From Microcoleus sp. FACHB-672 (GTDB lineage: Bacteria > Cyanobacteriota > Cyanobacteriia > Cyanobacteriales > Oscillatoriaceae): a DNA stretch of 64,000 bases. The notes under the pieces are model-generated. The model ran no database searches, was not told the DNA's origin, and saw nothing but the letters and a program-made list of their open reading frames with translations. The stretch spans positions 248,001 through 312,000 of the forward strand of contig NZ_JACJOU010000004.1 of the NCBI RefSeq assembly GCF_014695725.1, given 5' to 3'. Shown here piece after piece: positions 45,924-57,697 of this stretch (its first letter is position 1; the number at the start of each line of letters is the position of its first letter). Made by a program: the position numbers and the translations under genes.

Positions 45924-46274
45924 ATGGATCTGGTTTCACTTCTAATTACTTGGCTAATTACTGCTGTTAGTTTGTTCGCCATTTCATACCTACCTATCGG
46001 GGTAGAAATTGACGGATTTAATAAAGCATTACTTTCCGCAGCCGTTTTTGGACTTTTGAATGCTTTTGTGCGTCCGATTCTGGCGTTTTTTGCTTTCCCC
46101 TTTACCTTGCTGACTTTAGGCTTATTCTCGATTATTCTCAACGCGATTATCTTTGGATTAGCCGCTTATTTAGTCACCGGCTTTAGACTGCGCTATGGTT
46201 TTTGGAGCGCTTTACTAGGTGCGTTTTTACTGGCCGTTGTGAGAAGTCTAATCTATCAGTTGCTAAAAATTTAG
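45924..46274 (+). CDS. phage-holin-like four-helix membrane protein
   Basis: 116 residues with four membrane helices. It contains the conserved DGFNKALLSAAVFGLLNAFVRPIL and the following FPFTLLTLGLFSIILNAIIFGL that define the Phage_holin_4_2-like family. In cyanobacterial genomes this is an ordinary chromosomal membrane protein, not evidence of a phage. The function is unknown. It converges on the TamB-like gene with a strong hairpin between. Confidence 0.85.
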   Translation: MDLVSLLITWLITAVSLFAISYLPIGVEIDGFNKALLSAAVFGLLNAFVRPILAFFAFPFTLLTLGLFSIILNAIIFGLAAYLVTGFRLRYGFWSALLGAFLLAVVRSLIYQLLKI

Positions 46275-46324
46275 AAGGTATTAGAAATTTATCTAATACA
46301 CCAAAGTTAGAGATTGCAAGAAAA

Positions 46325-46370
46325 AGGGTAATTTAAAATTAACTATGAAAGTTTAATTTTAAATTACCCT
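46325..46370. terminator. 18-bp perfect hairpin between convergent genes
   Basis: AGGGTAATTTAAAATTAA (46325-46342) pairs with 46353-46370 around a ten-base loop. It sits between the holin-like gene (+) and the TamB-like gene (-) and probably terminates both. Confidence 0.8.
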
Positions 46371-46394
46371 CTATTAACAACAATTTAGATTTCC

Positions 46395-49300
46395 TTAAAA
46401 ACGAACATCATACTCAACGGTTGCGCGACTTTCCCCAGAGAAATCAGTTGAGCCGCGCAATAGAAGTTGCTCGTTGAGCCGGTAGCGGAGACTGAAATCC
46501 GTAGGTTGATCGTCAGTGAGAACCCTTAAAATCGAAGCTGAGATATTGCGAGTGATATCAAAGCCGGCTTCAGCCGCCAAATCCAAACTTGAAGAACTCG
46601 TTCCGTCCTTCGTCGTGATCGTCGGGAATAGACGAAACTCACTAAGTCCCAAAGCTCGACCCAGCACTGATTCAATCGGACTCAGCAAAGCGGAACCGGC
46701 CAAGTTAGCAATTGCCAGCGTCGTGTCTCCTCGTCCCAAAGTATTCACAAAGCCGCCACCCAGCAAACCCACAATCTCAGATTCGCTGCGCCCAGGAGAA
46801 CTCGTCAGCTCCAGATTATCAAACAGTTGGCTTGCCGGCCCTTCTACTTTGGCAATAATCCGAACGGTTTGCGCCTCTCCCAAACCAGTGAGAGCATCAT
46901 TAATCTCAGACGACCCAGCCGTGATAGGCTGCAGGCTTCCCCTCACCTCAGCAACAGACGCCGCCAACCGGACATCCAGATAAGGGTCTAAACCACCCCC
47001 AGGGTTAAATGTCGCCGTCTGTGGGTAGCCACCATCCAGCCTGAACTGAGTGGTAAACAAATTTACTTCGCCGCGCTCTAGACTAATCGTTCCTCTCGGT
47101 TGCAGGTCATAGAGAGGGCCATTAATCGTGAGATTGCCGGTCGCTTGGAAATTCAACACCGGCTGGCGGGTAATTCTGAGATTATCGCCCAGAACCAACA
47201 CCAGTTGGTTAAAGCTCACCTCTGGCCCACCACCACCGCCACCCCCGCCGCCACCGCCGCCTGCACCCCTCGCCGCCGCTTCAGCCAGCAAAACCTGACC
47301 GTCATTGAGCTGAATACGCCCGCTCACTACAGGTTGTAGCGCAGTGTTACCAATTCCAACTAAGCCGGTGACACCGCCGCGATATAACCCTTTGAGATTC
47401 ACCGCCAGCCGATCTAAACTGATTCGCAAAGGATTCTGCCGGCCTGGATCATCGGGTGCAAGTTCAGCCGCAATCGGCAACACACCCTGAGCCATAACTT
47501 GGCCATCACTAAACTGACCTTGAATGCCTTCTACCACAATGCGGTCACGGTTAAACAAAACTCTTCCTGTCACAGCAGTTAAAGGTTCCGGCAGCAGCCT
47601 CGCCTCCAGCGTTGCATTCTGAACCTGAGCGACCCCCGTGATAGTCGGCGCAGTTAAAGTCCCCTCCACACGCACCTGCACCTGTCCCTGACCATCAACC
47701 CATCTGATCTCTTGGCCGCTTAGCACATTTAACAGCGCTAGACCGTCATTTTGCACATTCACAGCCACATTGATCTGGTCGTTCCCAGGCAACGCCGGAA
47801 AAGGCACACTGCCAACCACTTGAATCGGATCGGGACCGGAAACCACCGCCGTCGCCCCAAACTCCAAACGAGCCTGTGAATAAGAGAAACTTGCCTGTGC
47901 CGTTTCAATGGGCGTCCGGTTCAGGGTTCCCTCTTCTAGCCGGATTTCCCCGATTGCTTGCGGATTCAATAAACTGCCGCCCAAAGTCGCCTTCGCATTT
48001 AGCTTGCCGGTGACATCCACCGGCACCTGCCCAAACTGCGCTGCAAACTCCTGCAACGGTTCTACAGGGAAATTTTGTACCTGCAACTGTCCCGATTGAT
48101 TTTCACCACCAATTTTTCCAGAGAAAGCCACCAGCGTCTCTCCCCGTTCAAAGCGCAGGGGTAGCAGTGTCAGCACCCCGCCATCAAAACTGCCATCCAC
48201 AACGACGCGATCTACGGTGTAGCGCCCCCAATTCCAATCTTGGCCTAAGACCTGAAATCTTGCTTCCTCCACCCCAGTCTGCAAGGAACCGGCCACGTTA
48301 ATTTCCGCCCCAAATGTGCCATCCAGCTCAGCTAAATCTGGCAACGGCGAAGACTCTTCTCGCGCCGTCCTTTGCTGGTCTAACAACGCCTGAATTTCCG
48401 AAAACCGGCGCAATTGAGTCAGCAGATCCGCATTCGGCAAACCCACTCCCACAGGGGCTACTTCAGCGCCACTAGCGTAGTCCGGTGGCTCTAGACCTCG
48501 TGTGAGATCCTGTAGCCTAAACACTTGCAGCGATGTCAGAATTTGCTGCAATTTGCCTTGCACCACGCTCACCTGAGCTTGGTATTGCGGGTTCGGGCCG
48601 GCTGTGACGCTGCCGGCTAGCAAATACTGACTTTCTCCAATCTGTAACTCGCCGCCGGTTAGGCTTGCCGCGCCATTGACGAAGCTGAGTTGACCCTCGA
48701 AACTATCCGCTTTGATATAGCCCACACGAGGATCGTCAATCTTAACGGCTCCAGCCAACTGTAGAGACGTGACATCTCGTGTTGCAATGAAATTGCCCAA
48801 ATTCACATCAAAGTTGCCAGAAACGTTGCCAGTGACAAATCCCGGCCCTGCAACTGCCGGCGCAGGTAGCTTTAATGCGGTTAAAGGAAACTGTTCGACA
48901 CTGAGTTGCAACTGATTGCCGGTGCGAGTCCCTCTGGCAAAGGCTTCCGCGCGACGAACCAGAAAATTCGTGGGCAGGTTATTTTCATCTAAATTGAACG
49001 CAATTTGATCTTGTGTGCCAGTGAGTTGCAAGTTAACTTGTTTGCCGGCAGCATAATTTACACTGCCAGTAAGAACCGGCTCGAATGCAACTTGATTCAA
49101 CACCAAGTCATATACCCGCACATCTCCAACCACTTGGGGCGCACTGGGCGTGCCGGTGATGCGTCCGGTAAAATCACTCAGGCCGGTAAACGCCACCGCA
49201 TCGGGAAGTTGTTCCAAAGGCAGGTTTTTAAGATTGAACTTACTCGCTTGTACATTTAAATCGAGACCAGTCAGTTGAGGCGCACCGGCACCTTCTAACT

Positions 49301-52300
49301 GGGCATAGAGAAAGCCTCTGGCGTTTAAGCCGGTAGCCGTTGCCTGGTTAATTTGCACCTTTTCACCATCCCAGACAATCGCAGCCGTCAGCGGATCGGT
49401 GACGATCGCCACGCCCTCAGAAAAACGCACATCGCCTTGAGCGCGAATCGCTGCCGGTGTCAACTGCGTTAAACTACCCGATACATTTAAGTCACCACTA
49501 AATAACCCCCGTAAATCTGGATTAAACCGGCTCAGTTGAACGCCGGTTGGTTCTACATTTGCCTGCCATTGACCATTGGCGACGCGTACATTTTTAGCTT
49601 CAACCGTACCACCGGCAACCCCCAGACGCCCGGAGCCGGTTGCATTGATGGCAGCTACAGTCAAGGAATCGGTACGCCCTGATAAATTAAACGTGCCGGT
49701 TAGTTGTCCTAGCTCATCCGCAATTCCTGCTGCTTGTGCTGGCAAAAAGGGAGCCACCGGCACAGCTGCGGCTGCAACGGTTGCCTGCCATCGGCCATTC
49801 GTGGTTGCCACGCTCAGATCAGCCGAACCTCCTGCTACATCAAGGCTTCCAGACCCATTGACGCGAATCTTTTCAGCAGCAAAAGATTCTGTATTTCCAG
49901 ATAAATTGAAGGTGCCATTAAACCGGCCCAACTGACCGGCCACTGCTGCCGCTTGATTGGGTAAAAAAGGCGTCAGCGGCACTTGGTCAGCGGCAACTGT
50001 TGCCCGCCACTGTCCAGCATTGGTTGCGACTGTCACATTGGCAGACCCATCAGCAACGGCCAGACTGCCGGAACCATTTACACTCACGGTATTGGCGGCA
50101 AAAGAACTGGTGCTGCCGGCTAAATCAAACGAGCCGGTGAACCGGCCCAAGTTTCGGCCATAAGTCCCTACAGACTCTGGCAAGAAGGGATTGAGTGCGA
50201 GCTGATTTGCGTCCACCGACGCCTGCCAGCGACCCTCAGCCACCCGCACATTCTCGATGCTGAGGGTGCCGCCGGCTACCGTCAGATTGCCCCCTCCAGT
50301 TGCATTAATGGATTCAACTGTCAAGCTATCCGTTGTCCCTGACAAATTCACCTGTCCGCTCACTGGGCCAACGCGCGACAAATTATTAGGCAAGAATCGG
50401 CTAATTTGAACTTCCGAACCTTCAACCGACGCTTGCCACTGACCGCCGTCGAGTTGGCCGGCGACGTTAGCCGTACCGCCGGCAACCCTCAAGCTCAGAT
50501 TTCCCTCAGCATCAATGGTTGCCGGTGTCAATTCAGCAACCGGCCCGGAAAAAGTGATTTCTCCGCCCGTCACCTGACCCTGCAACGATGCGAGATTTTC
50601 CTGGGATAAGGGAGATTTGCCCTCCCCTGAGACAGAGGCAGCAATTTGTGATAGTTGGTCTACTTCCAGCCCTGAAGGCGCAACCGACGCCTGCCATTGC
50701 CCCTGATTTAACTCCCCACTCACCTCTGCCGAACCGCCGGCAATACTCACAATTGCCGAACCACTGGCTTCCACGGTTTCTGCTGAGGCATTCTCTGCAG
50801 GGCCAGACAAACGAATTCGACCCCTGAGGACGCGTCCAGGCAAGTTTTTGAACCTCTGGAGGTCTGACACCTCAATATCGGGTGAGACGCTTGCTACCAC
50901 CTCTGGCAGTTCGCTCAAAGCTAGCCCCAAAGGCTCAACCGTTGCTTCCCACCCCTTGCCAATCACCAACTGTCCTTGGGCTGCAACAGTGCCACCGGCA
51001 ACCGTAGCAATAGTATCCCGAAACAAAACACTTTCCCCCACTACAATCGCTGTCCCCTTCGCCGGGTAAGCCGCTTGTGGAGCTTGCCATCGCACCGTTG
51101 TTTGGAGTTTGCTATTAGGGCCAACAATTTCGCCGGCAGCCGCAACCTGCCCAATATTAATCGGTGCAGGGATGTTATAAAGCTGCGCGAGAGCATCCCC
51201 CGGCAGCTTTTCACCTTGAAATACGATATTTAAAACAGGGGGCGCTTGGTCTAAACCCAAGCGAATGGTGCCCTCGCCGGTGACTTGGCCGCCAACGGTT
51301 GGAGTCGCGCGAATATTATCTAAAGCAAGCAGTCCCGGCGTGAACTTAAAGCCGGCACTCAGCCGGTCTAAATTCACTTTGTCAATTAGTAACGGTGGCT
51401 TGTCCGACTGCGCGCCTTCAGGGGTTGTCACGGTTCCAGTCACGACTGGCTCACTAATTTTGCCTCTCACCAGGATGCTGGCTTTGACAATTCCCTCTGT
51501 TGTAAATGGAGTTTCCACCGTCAGTGCTTCTAAGGCGTCTTTCACGTTGACGGGTGGAACTTGGATCGCTAGATTAGAATCTTCCTTGAGTGAAATGAAG
51601 CCTTGAGCTTGCGCCGGCACTTTTCCGTAAATTGTGGTGACATTCTGCACGCCCACATTTTGGCCGGCAAATTGCAGCTGGCCATTTGTTTCAAACAGCG
51701 GTTGTGGCAGGGGATCGATCTTAGCCGTTACGCCTTTAACTTGTGCGGTTCCCCTTAAATCGGCCTGTTCATCCCGTCGCACTTGAACTTCTAAGCTTCC
51801 GTCTAATCTGCCGGCATATAAGGCAATGGGAAGTGTGACCGTCCGTTTTAGTAACCGATCCAAGTCAACTGCCAAAAAATCCCGTGCTTGGATGTTTAAA
51901 TTCGTTGCTAGACTCGGCAGCACCGTATTGCCGGCCACGTTGAAACTGCCGCCGGTAGTAGGCTGGCCGGTTACGTCATAGATAAATCGTTGATTTCGAT
52001 CCCGCAGTTGCAATGAGCCATTAACCGGCGTCAATGTAATCGGAGTATTGGGAGTGGGGGGTAAATTATTCGTCGGCTGACCTTGTGCTGGGTTCGGTTG
52101 CCCTGGTGCTGGAGGCTGCACAGGAACACCGCCTGGAATTGCCTGACCTTTAACTTCTCTGCCCCCACTCGGCAGCAGCACGACGTTAGCATTTCGCACC
52201 CGAATCGTGTCAATTTCGGTTCTGATAGGCCCGGAAGCCTGTCTTTCAACAAGTTTGGGAACTGTAATCCACTCCCCATCCGGATCTTGCTCGATATATA

Positions 52301-52691
52301 TATCCGGCTTAACCAGGGTGATATCTAAAATTAAGTTTCTAGTGGCCAACAGTTGCAGGATGTTAAACCCGATTTCCACTGCTTCCACGGAAGCACGATC
52401 AGGATCGGTGCCAGTCGGGGGAAGCCGTGAGGGGCCAAACCGCAAGCCGGCGGGGGTAAAGCGGTTTACCTGCCCTAGCTGGACGGGTCGCTGTAGGGTT
52501 TCAGTGAGTTCTTTTTCGACGAGTGGAGCCAATTTATTGTTGACAAAATACCACACATAGCCGCCCCCAGCCACCGCTCCAACGCCCAAGGTAAGACCCA
52601 AGGTGATGCCGGCTCGCTTCAATACGATCGGCCAGCGACGCCGATTAGAAGTGGGTTCTGGTTGGTTGCCTGAATTTGGAGAGTTGGTCAT
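46395..52691 (-). CDS. tamB: TamB-like (DUF490) lipid-transport/assembly protein
   Basis: 2098 residues. A membrane helix near the N-terminus (ITLGLTLGVGAVAGGGYVWYF, about 30-52) anchors a very long, strand-rich body of recurring short repeats (FNLSGNTESF, SGSLAVADGSANV). It ends in the conserved C-terminal TamB domain (about 1850-2098), finishing in a terminal Phe (STDFSGESRATVEYDVRF). TamB-family proteins bridge the inner and outer envelope and move lipids to the outer membrane or assist barrel assembly. A Gly11 tract is present near residue 1815. Internal repeats share about 70-residue units around residues 640-1000. Confidence 0.9.
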   Translation of the reverse strand: MTNSPNSGNQPEPTSNRRRWPIVLKRAGITLGLTLGVGAVAGGGYVWYFVNNKLAPLVEKELTETLQRPVQLGQVNRFTPAGLRFGPSRLPPTGTDPDRASVEAVEIGFNILQLLATRNLILDITLVKPDIYIEQDPDGEWITVPKLVERQASGPIRTEIDTIRVRNANVVLLPSGGREVKGQAIPGGVPVQPPAPGQPNPAQGQPTNNLPPTPNTPITLTPVNGSLQLRDRNQRFIYDVTGQPTTGGSFNVAGNTVLPSLATNLNIQARDFLAVDLDRLLKRTVTLPIALYAGRLDGSLEVQVRRDEQADLRGTAQVKGVTAKIDPLPQPLFETNGQLQFAGQNVGVQNVTTIYGKVPAQAQGFISLKEDSNLAIQVPPVNVKDALEALTVETPFTTEGIVKASILVRGKISEPVVTGTVTTPEGAQSDKPPLLIDKVNLDRLSAGFKFTPGLLALDNIRATPTVGGQVTGEGTIRLGLDQAPPVLNIVFQGEKLPGDALAQLYNIPAPINIGQVAAAGEIVGPNSKLQTTVRWQAPQAAYPAKGTAIVVGESVLFRDTIATVAGGTVAAQGQLVIGKGWEATVEPLGLALSELPEVVASVSPDIEVSDLQRFKNLPGRVLRGRIRLSGPAENASAETVEASGSAIVSIAGGSAEVSGELNQGQWQASVAPSGLEVDQLSQIAASVSGEGKSPLSQENLASLQGQVTGGEITFSGPVAELTPATIDAEGNLSLRVAGGTANVAGQLDGGQWQASVEGSEVQISRFLPNNLSRVGPVSGQVNLSGTTDSLTVESINATGGGNLTVAGGTLSIENVRVAEGRWQASVDANQLALNPFLPESVGTYGRNLGRFTGSFDLAGSTSSFAANTVSVNGSGSLAVADGSANVTVATNAGQWRATVAADQVPLTPFLPNQAAAVAGQLGRFNGTFNLSGNTESFAAEKIRVNGSGSLDVAGGSADLSVATTNGRWQATVAAAAVPVAPFLPAQAAGIADELGQLTGTFNLSGRTDSLTVAAINATGSGRLGVAGGTVEAKNVRVANGQWQANVEPTGVQLSRFNPDLRGLFSGDLNVSGSLTQLTPAAIRAQGDVRFSEGVAIVTDPLTAAIVWDGEKVQINQATATGLNARGFLYAQLEGAGAPQLTGLDLNVQASKFNLKNLPLEQLPDAVAFTGLSDFTGRITGTPSAPQVVGDVRVYDLVLNQVAFEPVLTGSVNYAAGKQVNLQLTGTQDQIAFNLDENNLPTNFLVRRAEAFARGTRTGNQLQLSVEQFPLTALKLPAPAVAGPGFVTGNVSGNFDVNLGNFIATRDVTSLQLAGAVKIDDPRVGYIKADSFEGQLSFVNGAASLTGGELQIGESQYLLAGSVTAGPNPQYQAQVSVVQGKLQQILTSLQVFRLQDLTRGLEPPDYASGAEVAPVGVGLPNADLLTQLRRFSEIQALLDQQRTAREESSPLPDLAELDGTFGAEINVAGSLQTGVEEARFQVLGQDWNWGRYTVDRVVVDGSFDGGVLTLLPLRFERGETLVAFSGKIGGENQSGQLQVQNFPVEPLQEFAAQFGQVPVDVTGKLNAKATLGGSLLNPQAIGEIRLEEGTLNRTPIETAQASFSYSQARLEFGATAVVSGPDPIQVVGSVPFPALPGNDQINVAVNVQNDGLALLNVLSGQEIRWVDGQGQVQVRVEGTLTAPTITGVAQVQNATLEARLLPEPLTAVTGRVLFNRDRIVVEGIQGQFSDGQVMAQGVLPIAAELAPDDPGRQNPLRISLDRLAVNLKGLYRGGVTGLVGIGNTALQPVVSGRIQLNDGQVLLAEAAARGAGGGGGGGGGGGGPEVSFNQLVLVLGDNLRITRQPVLNFQATGNLTINGPLYDLQPRGTISLERGEVNLFTTQFRLDGGYPQTATFNPGGGLDPYLDVRLAASVAEVRGSLQPITAGSSEINDALTGLGEAQTVRIIAKVEGPASQLFDNLELTSSPGRSESEIVGLLGGGFVNTLGRGDTTLAIANLAGSALLSPIESVLGRALGLSEFRLFPTITTKDGTSSSSLDLAAEAGFDITRNISASILRVLTDDQPTDFSLRYRLNEQLLLRGSTDFSGESRATVEYDVRF

Positions 52692-53039
52692 CTCATCGTT
52701 ACCTCATAAGGAGGCTTTCCGAATCTGTCCCGTAATTTTTGTCACCTATTCAGGCAATCGGAACGGAAAGCTATTGCAGAGTCTGGAAAACGTGCCAAAG
52801 CTATGTTAACGAAGACTCTGCCTCAGGAAGATCGTTTCAACCGAATTGATCCGTTTTTCTGAGGCTGCCGGTAAACACAGAACTGAAAACCGATCAATTT
52901 GTTTCACTGTTCACCCGAAGAAAAAAGTAACAGCCGGCAAATCGGGCGACATAAGGTGAAAGTGCTTTAATCCCAGAGTTTGAGATAATGTAGTAAAAAG
53001 AATCTAAGGCATTGATTAAGTTTCCAGTGAGGTAAAGCC
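52692..53039. promoter_or_regulatory. divergent spacer between tamB-like and RTX genes
   Basis: 348 bases, no gene. Both outgoing promoters are expected here. A weak Shine-Dalgarno (GTGAGGT) precedes the ATG of the RTX gene at 53040. No operator is recognised. Confidence 0.45.
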
Positions 53040-53867
53040 ATGCCAACTGCTGTTCTCCCAGAGTTCGTGCAAGATAAAGAGTTGCTGGAAGGTTTTTATA
53101 AGGGAATTATCGAGATTCCTGATGGTGCTGTAACCCTTGGCACAACTAGCGGGAATACAGCAGGACAGGGTACAACCGGCGATGATACCCTCACCGGCAG
53201 CGCTGGTGCCGATACGCTTCAAGGCGATTTGGGGGATGACAGTCTTCTTGGCAATGGCGGGAACGATACACTTTTGGGCAGTGATGGCGATGACACAATC
53301 CTGGGAAATGCCGGCAATGACCAAATTTTCGGAAACCGAGATTTAGACTCACTTTTAGGCGGCGAGGGTGCCGACACGATTCTGGGCGGACAAAGTGGTG
53401 ATCAACTCTTTGGTGAAGCCGGCAATGACTATGTTAATGGCAACCGAGATAGTGATACGGTTTATGGTGGCATCGGGGATGATACGGTGCGCGGCGGGCA
53501 AGAGGCTGATAGCCTTCTAGGAGAGGCCGGCAATGATTCGCTGTTTGGCGATCTGGGTCCTGATACGTTAACTGGTGGGGATGGGCTAGACAGGTTTGTG
53601 ATCGGTAAAGGAACCGGCGGTTCATCCCTTACTGGTGCAGACCTCATTGTTGATTTTGTCAATGGTCAAGATGTAATTGTGTTAGCAGACGATCTGACGT
53701 TTGCAGATTTACGAATTTCTGCCGGCACAGAGGCTCAGAATGGCAACGTGATTATTCAAATTCAAGACCCCGATCAAGCCCAAGGCACGAATCTCGTCTT
53801 GGCAATCATCCAGGGTGCGAACACCGGCACCATAAATACGGCTGCTTTCACTCCGCTAGTTATTTAA
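53040..53867 (+). CDS. RTX-type calcium-binding repeat protein
   Basis: 275 residues. There is a short helical start (DKELLEGFYKGII), then about ten nonapeptide repeats of the GGxGxDxLx type between residues 45 and 180 (e.g. LLGNGGNDTLLGSDGDDTIL). A C-terminal segment DLIVDFVNGQDVIVLADD is typical of the region following RTX arrays. There is no Sec signal, so type-I secretion with an uncleaved C-terminal signal is expected. The repeats form a calcium-bound beta-roll. No enzymatic domain is attached. Confidence 0.9.
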   Translation: MPTAVLPEFVQDKELLEGFYKGIIEIPDGAVTLGTTSGNTAGQGTTGDDTLTGSAGADTLQGDLGDDSLLGNGGNDTLLGSDGDDTILGNAGNDQIFGNRDLDSLLGGEGADTILGGQSGDQLFGEAGNDYVNGNRDSDTVYGGIGDDTVRGGQEADSLLGEAGNDSLFGDLGPDTLTGGDGLDRFVIGKGTGGSSLTGADLIVDFVNGQDVIVLADDLTFADLRISAGTEAQNGNVIIQIQDPDQAQGTNLVLAIIQGANTGTINTAAFTPLVI

Positions 53868-53991
53868 ATAGATTAGGGAATGCAAGATTGCCGGCAATTT
53901 TAGAAAGATTGTTTCTGGCAATACGGCAGTGTTGAGCGGATGGTAGGATGTGAAAATATGAGGCAAAGAGTTTAGCAAGTCGTTTGAGGCC

Positions 53992-54360
53992 ATGCGAGTG
54001 TTCGTCTTAATCTTTAACGCCCGAACCGAGAATGAGGGAATTCATACGCTTAAGGATCTGCGATCGCAACGCAATAAAGTTCTTATGTTCGAGTCCGAAG
54101 ACGACGCCACGCGCTATGCATTGCGTTTAGAAGCTCAAGATTTTCCAGCTCCCTCGGTGGAAACGGTAGACGACGACGAAGTTATGGAATTTTGCCGCAG
54201 TGCAGACTATGACTGGGAATTGGTGCCGGCAGGTGAGCTGGCACTTCCCCCAGAAAGCAATGTGGAAGAAACAGAATGGCAAGCCGACAGTGTTGAAGAA
54301 GAAGAGATGACTCAATCTGAACTTGATCGCATTCGCCGGCAATTTGAAGGTCTTTTATAA
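53992..54360 (+). CDS. DUF3110 family protein
   Basis: 122 residues. RVFVLIFNARTENEGIHTL at the N-terminus, then SEDDATRYALRLEAQDFPAPSVE and DYDWELVPAGELALPPE match the DUF3110 family, small soluble cyanobacterial/plant-type proteins of unknown role. The C-terminal 25 residues are acidic and helical. It precedes murQ by ten bases, so the two are likely co-transcribed. Confidence 0.9.
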   Translation: MRVFVLIFNARTENEGIHTLKDLRSQRNKVLMFESEDDATRYALRLEAQDFPAPSVETVDDDEVMEFCRSADYDWELVPAGELALPPESNVEETEWQADSVEEEEMTQSELDRIRRQFEGLL

Positions 54361-54370
54361 AGGATAAAAG

Positions 54371-55294
54371 GTGAAGACTTTGGAGGAACGCGGTCATCTG
54401 CTGACTGAGCAAATCAATCCCAACAGTCGAAATTTAGACCAGTTGAGTTCGCTGGAATTTGTAGATTTGTTCAATCGGGAAGATGCTCAGACGCTTGCGG
54501 CAATTGCAGCGGCGCGGGAAGAACTGGCAAAGGCAATTGACCTGACGGCAGAGAAACTGCGTAGCGGCGGACGTCTGTTTTATGTGGGTGCCGGCACGAG
54601 TGGTCGTTTGGGAGTGCTGGATGCGGCAGAGTGTCCGCCTACTTTCTGCACGGCGCCGGAACTGGTGCAGGGAATTATTGCTGGGGGTGCAGGCGCTTTA
54701 ATCCGCAGTTCTGAAGATTTGGAAGACAAGGCTGAGGATGGATCGGAAGCGATCTCTCACCGGCACGTAACGAAACTAGATGTGGTGGTGGGAATTACTG
54801 CCGGCGGGACGACTCCATTTGTTCATGGTGCCTTGCAAGCGGCGAAAGCACGGGGTGCAACGGCGATTTTGATCGCGTGTGTGCCGGCTGAACAAGTGAG
54901 TGCAGAGGCTGACTTGGATATTCGGCTGATTGTTGGCCCAGAAATACTGGCCGGTTCAACCCGACTGAAAGCCGGTACAGTTACGAAGATGGCGTTAAAT
55001 ATCCTCTCCACCGGCATTATGGTGAAGTTGGGCAAAGTCTACGGCAATCGCATGGTGGATGTTGCGGTTACGAATAAAAAGCTCCATGATCGCGCTTTGC
55101 GAATGCTGCAAGACTTGACAGATCTTAACCGCGACGATGCCGGTTATTTATTAGAGCGCAGTGGTCGTTCTGTGAAGTTAGCGCTGCTGATGCACTGGAC
55201 AGGTTTGGAACGTGAAGCCGGCAATGAGTTGCTCGCTAAGCACCAAGGTAATCTCAGAACAGCTACAGTCAGTTATCAAAATCAACAGGATTGA
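54371..55294 (+). CDS. murQ: N-acetylmuramic acid 6-phosphate etherase
   Basis: 307 residues from a GTG at 54371, ten bases after the DUF3110 stop. MurQ cleaves the lactyl ether of N-acetylmuramic acid 6-phosphate in recycling of the cell wall. The SIS fold is visible with YVGAGTSGRLGVLDAAECPP at about residues 70-90. Glu87 and surrounding residues fit the catalytic acid/base region. The conserved VVGITAGGTTPFVHGAL and GSTRLKAGTVTKMALNI follow. The C-terminal helical bundle ends at the expected length. No other recycling gene is nearby. Tight spacing to DUF3110 suggests an operon. Confidence 0.95.
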   Translation: MKTLEERGHLLTEQINPNSRNLDQLSSLEFVDLFNREDAQTLAAIAAAREELAKAIDLTAEKLRSGGRLFYVGAGTSGRLGVLDAAECPPTFCTAPELVQGIIAGGAGALIRSSEDLEDKAEDGSEAISHRHVTKLDVVVGITAGGTTPFVHGALQAAKARGATAILIACVPAEQVSAEADLDIRLIVGPEILAGSTRLKAGTVTKMALNILSTGIMVKLGKVYGNRMVDVAVTNKKLHDRALRMLQDLTDLNRDDAGYLLERSGRSVKLALLMHWTGLEREAGNELLAKHQGNLRTATVSYQNQQD

Positions 55295-55780
55295 GAATTT
55301 AATTGTAGATGTGCGGATTTGAGATTTTGGAGGGATTTAACCCAATCCAAAACAAGTTTCTGTTTGCTCAATCGAAACTTGCCAAGTCCGCCAATTCCTC
55401 CAATTATTTTGCTCTATCAAGCGGCCTGAATAGCAAAAACTCCCTAAGCTGAGCTATCAAAAATTTACTGAAGCCTATTTGATATTTTGTTAAAGAAGTG
55501 GGTAAATTTTCAGGGAGCAGGGCGGATAACCAGAAATTTATAAGCTTTTTTACTTAACGTTGCCAATTCTTTTTAAACGAGAACTTATGGCAGGTTGCTA
55601 GATTTTAATAGATGCCTGACAAGGTTTTATTTTTTATATGTATTTTGTAATAACTTTTTCAGAAGGAAAACCGGCTCTCATAAAGCTCTGAGGTTTGGGG
55701 AGGCAGGAGCCTCCCAACCCTAGCGCTTAAAATCAACTTGGGAAAGCCAAAGTAAGGTGGGTGATGCCCACCCGACTTTG
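55295..55780. other. spacer with two hairpins
   Basis: This 486-base gene-free spacer between convergent murQ and gnd holds the GC-rich hairpin at 55695-55717 (TTGGGGAGGC facing GCCTCCCAA). It also holds the dispersed palindrome-like GGTGGGTGATGCCCACC at 55756-55772 immediately after the gnd stop codon. Both could end gnd transcription. Confidence 0.55.
55756..55772. repeat. dispersed palindrome GGTGGGTGATGCCCACC
   Basis: A six-base GGTGGG/CCCACC stem around TGATG. It is related to the palindrome at 11808-11832, and lies 9 bases after the gnd stop codon. Confidence 0.55.
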
Positions 55781-57283
<1,503 letters not shown>

Positions 57284-57697
57284 AAGACTCTTTGCTAACT
57301 CTGCACTTTAGGAACCGTCGGTTCTTTTACTCAGGGTAGCCCGATATTTGGGGTTTTCCCGTAAAGAAGACCTTAAGACTCAAGTATCTTGTGTCTGTTC
57401 GGGATAATTCACGGTTCATTGTCATTAAGCACTGACAATGTAAGCATCTGTCAGTCGGCTTGGTTCGTTCAAAAATAATTGCAGTTGTTCCCTGCTACGT
57501 GTGAGTGCCGGCTAGCCCTTTTTTACACAATGAAACTGAGTTATGCGTGGGGGAGAAGGCTGACACAGCAATAATTTTAGCTCGGCAATTCAGTAAAACA
57601 GATGTGTGCGCTCGCCCACTTGGTTAACCTGACTGGGTGTAGCGGCAAGCTCATCGTGCCAGACAAAATTATTTCAGTCCACAACAGTTCTCGTCTT
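57284..57697. promoter_or_regulatory. divergent spacer between gnd and propeller genes
   Basis: About 410 bases with no supported gene. The 32 codons before the ATG at 57698 could extend the propeller frame from a start at 57602, but they look unlike a signal peptide. Promoters for both genes are expected here. Confidence 0.4.

Noticed and set aside
45924-46274. Possible prophage indicated by the holin-like protein
   Set aside because: This holin family is a common chromosomal membrane protein in cyanobacteria, and no other phage gene is present.
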